Part shown: piece after piece, positions 20,472 through 22,840 of the stretch
Layout of the letters: every line of letters starts with the position of its first letter
Position numbering within the stretch: position 1 is the first letter of the stretch
From: an uncultured Phycisphaerales bacterium
GTDB taxonomy: Bacteria; Planctomycetota; Phycisphaerae; WQYP01
Assembly (NCBI GenBank): GCA_903868035.1
Contig: CAIPTQ010000064.1
Span: 1-22,840 of the forward strand
Reading direction: 5' to 3'
DNA length: 22,840 nucleotides
Notes under the pieces: model-generated
What the model saw: the letters and a program-made list of their open reading frames with translations, nothing else
Told to the model about the DNA's origin: nothing
The model's database searches: none
Program-made: the position numbers and the translations under genes

Positions 20472-21077
20472 ATGACGATACGTATGACAGCAGAACCTGG
20501 CGCGCCTGTCCGCCTCCCCCACGCCTTCTACCGGCAGGACGCCGTCACCGTCGCCCGCGGCCTGATCGGCGCGACGCTGGTGCGCCGCTATCGCGGGCGC
20601 GACTACCTGGCCCGCGTCGTCGAAACCGAGGCCTACGTCGGACCCCACGATCTGGCCTGCCACGCCGCCAAAGGCCGTACTCCGCGCACCCAAACCATGT
20701 TCCTCCCCGGCGGCCACGCGTACGTCTATTTCGTCTACGGCATGCACCACATGCTCAACGTCGTCACCGGTCCCGCCAACGACCCCCAGGCCGTCCTCAT
20801 TCGTGCCGCCGAACCGCAGGGCGGCTGGAATGCCGACCTCTCCGGTCCCGGCAAACTCACCCGCGCCTTGCATATCACGCGGGCGCAGGATGGCGTGGAT
20901 GTGACGGGGGCGGGACTGCATTTTCTGGCGCGGCCCGCGGGTGAGGTGCCGGTGATAGGGGTGTCGGTGCGGATCGGGGTGGATTATGCCAAACACTGGA
21001 AGGATGCACCTCTGCGATTCTACGATGCTCAGAGTCGTGCCGTGTCGCGAATGCCGCGAAAAATCAAGGGTACATAG
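20472..21077 (+). CDS. mpg: 3-methyladenine DNA glycosylase (AAG/MPG family)
   Basis: 201-residue base-excision repair enzyme that removes alkylated purines. AAG-family motifs are visible: FYRQDAVTVARGLIGATLV near 19-37, RVVETEAYVGPHDLACHA near 48-65 with the likely catalytic Glu53, GHAYVYFVYGMHHMLNVVTG near 81-100, AVLIRAAEP near 107-115, GPGKLTRAL near 125-133 and VRIGVDYAKHWKDAPLRF in the last third. Length is normal for bacterial members. The ATG at 20472 is preceded by AGGTGAG at ~9 nt; ATG 20484 is an alternative. Upstream repeats suggest special expression control. Third positions switch from C-rich to G-rich near 20870. The stop is 3 bp from the convergent small membrane protein gene. 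Confidence 0.93.
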   Translation: MTIRMTAEPGAPVRLPHAFYRQDAVTVARGLIGATLVRRYRGRDYLARVVETEAYVGPHDLACHAAKGRTPRTQTMFLPGGHAYVYFVYGMHHMLNVVTGPANDPQAVLIRAAEPQGGWNADLSGPGKLTRALHITRAQDGVDVTGAGLHFLARPAGEVPVIGVSVRIGVDYAKHWKDAPLRFYDAQSRAVSRMPRKIKGT

Positions 21078-21080
21078 AGA

Positions 21081-21344
21081 CTAAGAATGCGCTTTCGCGT
21101 CCGATCCGGTGCGCTCGCCGGTCGCAAGTTTCTTTCGCTCCGTTCGCACAATCGACCAGGCCGAAAGTCCCCCCAGCGCCAATCCCAACACGGCTCCCGC
21201 CCAGTTCGTGGTCCAGTACTCCGCATCAACAACTGTCACGGGATGATCAGGGACCGGCGGCAGATAAGGCATCAGAAACCAACCCCCAAGGACAAATGCA
21301 AACAGAAAGACAAACAGGAATGAGACAATTGCCTTAATCCACAT
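21081..21344 (-). CDS. Small two-helix membrane protein (87 aa)
   Basis: Hydrophobic helix 1 spans about residues 3-27 (IKAIVSFLFVFLFAFVLGG), helix 2 about 49-66 (AGAVLGLALGGLSAWS), with a short loop containing PPVPDHPVTVVDAEYW and a basic C-terminal tail (VRTERKK). It fits an inner-membrane protein with both ends in the cytoplasm. No family recognised. The ATG at 21344 follows AAAGGA at 5-6 nt, 23 bp after the marC stop, so it is probably cotranscribed with marC. The longer ORF reaching 21560 is a shadow of marC. The role is unknown. Confidence 0.72.
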   Translation of the reverse strand: MWIKAIVSFLFVFLFAFVLGGWFLMPYLPPVPDHPVTVVDAEYWTTNWAGAVLGLALGGLSAWSIVRTERKKLATGERTGSDAKAHS

Positions 21345-21367
21345 GGGAATCCTTTCAAGTAAAGGGC

Positions 21368-22033
21368 CTACCCGCCGCTCGGATTGCGAATGATGCCGAC
21401 GATCCCCTGCCGCACCAAACTCACGGCAATCGCCGCCAGCAGAATCATCACGATCTTGTTCATCACGGCCATCGTGTTTCGCCCCACCAGCCGCGTCAGC
21501 CGCCCCGAGTGCCACATCGCCAGCAGCAGCAGACCCACGTTCATCAGCAGCGCCACGCACACCATCGTCGCCACGATCGCCTGCCCGTACGGCGCCCCAA
21601 AGTGATCGTTGTACGCCTTCGAGTACGTGTTCACCAGCAGCAGCGACGTCGTCATCGTCGCCGGACCGACGATCAGCGGCACCGCCAGCGGCACGATCCC
21701 GATCTGCTCCGCCGGATCGCGTGCGCTCTGGTCCACCGCCGGCTTGCCGGGGATCAGCAGATCGATGATCGCCAAGATCGCCAGCAACACGCCCCCGGCG
21801 ATCTGGAAATCCTCAAACCGCACCCCCAAAAACCGCAGCGTCGCCTGCCCCAGAAACACAAACAGCACGCCTGTCGCCCCCGCCACCGTCGCCGCCCGCA
21901 CCGCAATCCGCCGCCGCTGGCCCTCGGCGTACCGGTCCGTCAGGGCCAGATACACCGGGATCGTCCCCGCCGGGTCGATCACCACGAACAGCGGAATGAA
22001 GATCAGCAGAAAATCATGCAGTATCGGCGGCAT
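21368..22033 (-). CDS. MarC family integral membrane protein
   Basis: 221-residue membrane protein with about six hydrophobic helices. MarC/UPF0056 landmarks are PLFVVIDPAGTIPVYLALT near 14-32, AVRAATVAGATGVLFVFLG near 44-62, FQIAGGVLLAILAIIDLL near 76-93, VPLAVPLIVGPATMTTSLLL near 114-133 and GRNTMAVMNKIVMILLAAIAV near 184-204. It was once thought an antibiotic exporter; its function is not established. The ATG at 22033 has TATCAT exactly 6 nt upstream and no Shine-Dalgarno. It is 27 bp downstream of the DUF5615 gene, so it may also be transcribed with that module. The small membrane protein follows. Confidence 0.9.
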   Translation of the reverse strand: MPPILHDFLLIFIPLFVVIDPAGTIPVYLALTDRYAEGQRRRIAVRAATVAGATGVLFVFLGQATLRFLGVRFEDFQIAGGVLLAILAIIDLLIPGKPAVDQSARDPAEQIGIVPLAVPLIVGPATMTTSLLLVNTYSKAYNDHFGAPYGQAIVATMVCVALLMNVGLLLLAMWHSGRLTRLVGRNTMAVMNKIVMILLAAIAVSLVRQGIVGIIRNPSGG

Positions 22034-22039
22034 GGGGGC

Positions 22040-22045
22040 ATGATA
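22040..22045 (-). promoter_or_regulatory. Possible -10 (TATCAT) 6 nt before marC ATG
   Basis: TATCAT then GCCCCC then ATG. It repeats the -10 to ATG geometry of 2072-2077 and 17498-17503, but the hexamer is weaker and no -35 is clear. Confidence 0.3.
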
Positions 22046-22060
22046 ACGGATTTTGGCGTT

Positions 22061-22435
22061 TTATGAAGAAGTGGGTGGTGGAAGCGGCGGCGGCATGGAT
22101 ATGCGTACACGGTTCCCCCGAACCGTGATGACAGCACCGGCTTCCATTTCTGCGGGGTGCTTGAGCAAAAGCTGCTCCATGATCGCAATGCGCCTGTCTG
22201 AGGATACATCAGGCAATCGCACCACACCGCAATGCTGTGCCGCATCCCGGAACACCAATGTTCCAAAATCGGTATCGATGGTGATGAATATCCTGCCTTG
22301 CTGAAAGGCCGCTTGCAACAGCGCGGCATCGCCGGGATCACTTCCCAACTGCGCCACATGAACGGCATCGTGGCCTGTGGCCACAAGCCAGTCGGCCAAG
22401 CGCCGGCCCGCACAACGATCAATCAGAAATTTCAT
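22061..22435 (-). CDS. DUF5615 PIN-like protein (probable toxin)
   Basis: 124-residue protein with the DUF5615/Mut7-C PIN-like pattern: MKFLIDRCAGRRLADWL at the N-terminus with Asp6, GHDAVHVAQLG near 21-31, then DAALLQAAFQQGRIFITIDTDFGTLV near 36-61, with the acidic pair in DTDFG typical of PIN-like nuclease sites. Such proteins are commonly paired with DUF433 proteins and presumed to be RNase-like toxins; activity is not shown here. The ATG at 22435 overlaps the DUF433 stop as ATGA, the antitoxin-first order. The C-terminus is proline-rich (PPPLPPP). marC follows 27 bp later. Confidence 0.82.
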   Translation of the reverse strand: MKFLIDRCAGRRLADWLVATGHDAVHVAQLGSDPGDAALLQAAFQQGRIFITIDTDFGTLVFRDAAQHCGVVRLPDVSSDRRIAIMEQLLLKHPAEMEAGAVITVRGNRVRISMPPPLPPPTSS

Positions 22436-22677
22436 GGGGCAACCAGTATCTCATCAAATCGGTCATTGGCGATCACATGATGTGCGTAGGTGATACACGC
22501 GGTAATATCCTCCTCCGCCAATTCCGGATAATCCTTCAAAATCGACGCATGCGTCTCACCCTGGCTCAGCAGGCTCAAAATCATTTCCACGGAAATGCGC
22601 ATATCACGGATTATCGGCTTGCCGCCAAAAACTTCGGGCCGGATCGTAATGCGTTTCAACAATTCCTCGGTTTTCAT
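22432..22677 (-). CDS. DUF433 protein (probable antitoxin)
   Basis: 81-residue protein with the DUF433 pattern RITIRPEVFGGKPIIRDMRISVE near 9-31, where GGKPIIR is the hallmark, then LLSQGETHASILKDYPELAEEDI near 36-58 and ACITYAHHVI near 60-69. DUF433 proteins are small winged-helix-like DNA-binding partners of DUF5615 proteins. The family usually reads RGTRI where this one has RDMRI. The ATG at 22677 has AGGAG 8 nt before it; a TTG two codons earlier is closer but less likely. TACAAT at 22704-22709 is a probable -10. It overlaps the toxin gene by 4 bp. Confidence 0.82.
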   Translation of the reverse strand: MKTEELLKRITIRPEVFGGKPIIRDMRISVEMILSLLSQGETHASILKDYPELAEEDITACITYAHHVIANDRFDEILVAP

Positions 22678-22703
22678 CGGCAATACTCCTAGAAACCACC
22701 CTC

Positions 22704-22709
22704 ATTGTA
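22704..22709 (-). promoter_or_regulatory. TACAAT -10 for the DUF433-DUF5615 module
   Basis: TACAAT on the minus strand, 26 nt before the ATG at 22677. TTGACC lies 20 nt upstream of it, longer than the ideal 17. The leader would contain AGGAG, so this module is not leaderless. Confidence 0.4.
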
Positions 22710-22741
22710 GCAAAAGGCGGGAGTCATAGGGTCAAACCGCG

Positions 22742-22747
22742 TATAAT
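22742..22747 (+). promoter_or_regulatory. TATAAT -10 element for the gene at the right edge
   Basis: GTATAATCC on the plus strand, 11 nt before the ATG at 22759, which would leave a leader of only ~5 nt. Divergent from the DUF433 promoter. Confidence 0.45.
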
Positions 22748-22758
22748 CCAATCATCAC

Positions 22759-22840
22759 ATGAGCCAATTGCCCCCAGATTCCCCCCCCTCTCCCGCGCCA
22801 CCACCGGCGGCGACCCCTGCGCCGCCCCCCGCGCTCAACC
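22759..22840 (+). CDS. Start of a proline/alanine-rich protein, cut by window end
   Basis: Only the first 27 codons are visible, reading MSQLPPDSPPSPAPPPA and continuing Pro/Ala-rich, like the disordered N-termini of the HDOD and GT2 proteins in this window. There is no Shine-Dalgarno; a TATAATCC lies just upstream. The function cannot be judged from this part. Confidence 0.4.
   Translation, partial: MSQLPPDSPPSPAPPPAATPAPPPALN

Noticed and set aside
21345..21560. N-terminal extension of the small membrane protein
   Set aside because: It reads marC in the wrong frame; the ATG at 21344 has its own Shine-Dalgarno and starts directly with the membrane helix.

Overview
The window is a high-GC bacterial chromosome segment with a Gram-negative lipid A pathway. 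It carries an lpxC-fabZ fusion followed by lpxA and a Gfo/Idh/MocA oxidoreductase, together with dapF, plsY, tsaD, an S41 C-terminal protease, PilZ and HDOD proteins, and many small intergenic repeats. The LpxC-FabZ fusion and this style of intergenic repeat fit a member of the PVC group. A Planctomycetota (Phycisphaerae-like) genome is my best guess, but this is inference, since no rRNA or tRNA gene is visible. I see no phage, insertion sequence, CRISPR array or RNA gene, so this is mostly core chromosome with three small toxin-antitoxin-like modules.

Layout. 1-942: plsY (+), converging on 942-2065 (-), which holds a small partner protein, a nucleotidyltransferase-like protein and a RidA-family protein. 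2109-5152 (-) is a probable cell-envelope/polysaccharide cluster: a GT2 glycosyltransferase, a PepSY-like lipoprotein, a conserved hypothetical and an AlgX/AlgJ-like SGNH protein. 5342-7853 (+): an HDOD regulator, a second GT2 and an exported protein. 7961-10668 (-): S41 protease and tsaD, coupled by an ATGA overlap. 10669-11010 holds a nested inverted-repeat element. 11011-14387 (+): lpxC-fabZ, lpxA and a Gfo/Idh oxidoreductase. 14483-15844 (+): a HEAT-like/DUF4375 protein. 16136-17491 (-): a RelB/RelE-type pair followed by dapF. 17659-19158 (+): M32 carboxypeptidase. 19166-20245 (-): two paralogous PilZ proteins. 20472-21077 (+): a 3-methyladenine DNA glycosylase. 21081-22677 (-): a DUF433/DUF5615 module, marC and a small membrane protein. 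22759-end (+): the start of a proline-rich protein.

How the genes work together. Envelope building is the main theme. PlsY makes lysophosphatidic acid, LpxC-FabZ and LpxA act in lipid A and fatty-acid synthesis, DapF supplies meso-DAP, and two GT2 enzymes plus an SGNH protein probably act on surface glycans. The housekeeping genes (tsaD, mpg, M32 peptidase, ridA-like) are scattered among them.

The most unusual signals are non-genic. A frame-breaking 7-bp repeat lies inside tsaD. A recurrent TATAATC(C) promoter core sits, in two toxin-antitoxin-like modules, exactly 6 nt before the ATG, which suggests leaderless mRNAs. There are several families of palindromic or direct intergenic repeats, and several genes show abrupt C-to-G third-position switches. 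Several starts are non-ATG codons chosen because a strong Shine-Dalgarno sequence precedes them. No clearly new multi-gene system was found.
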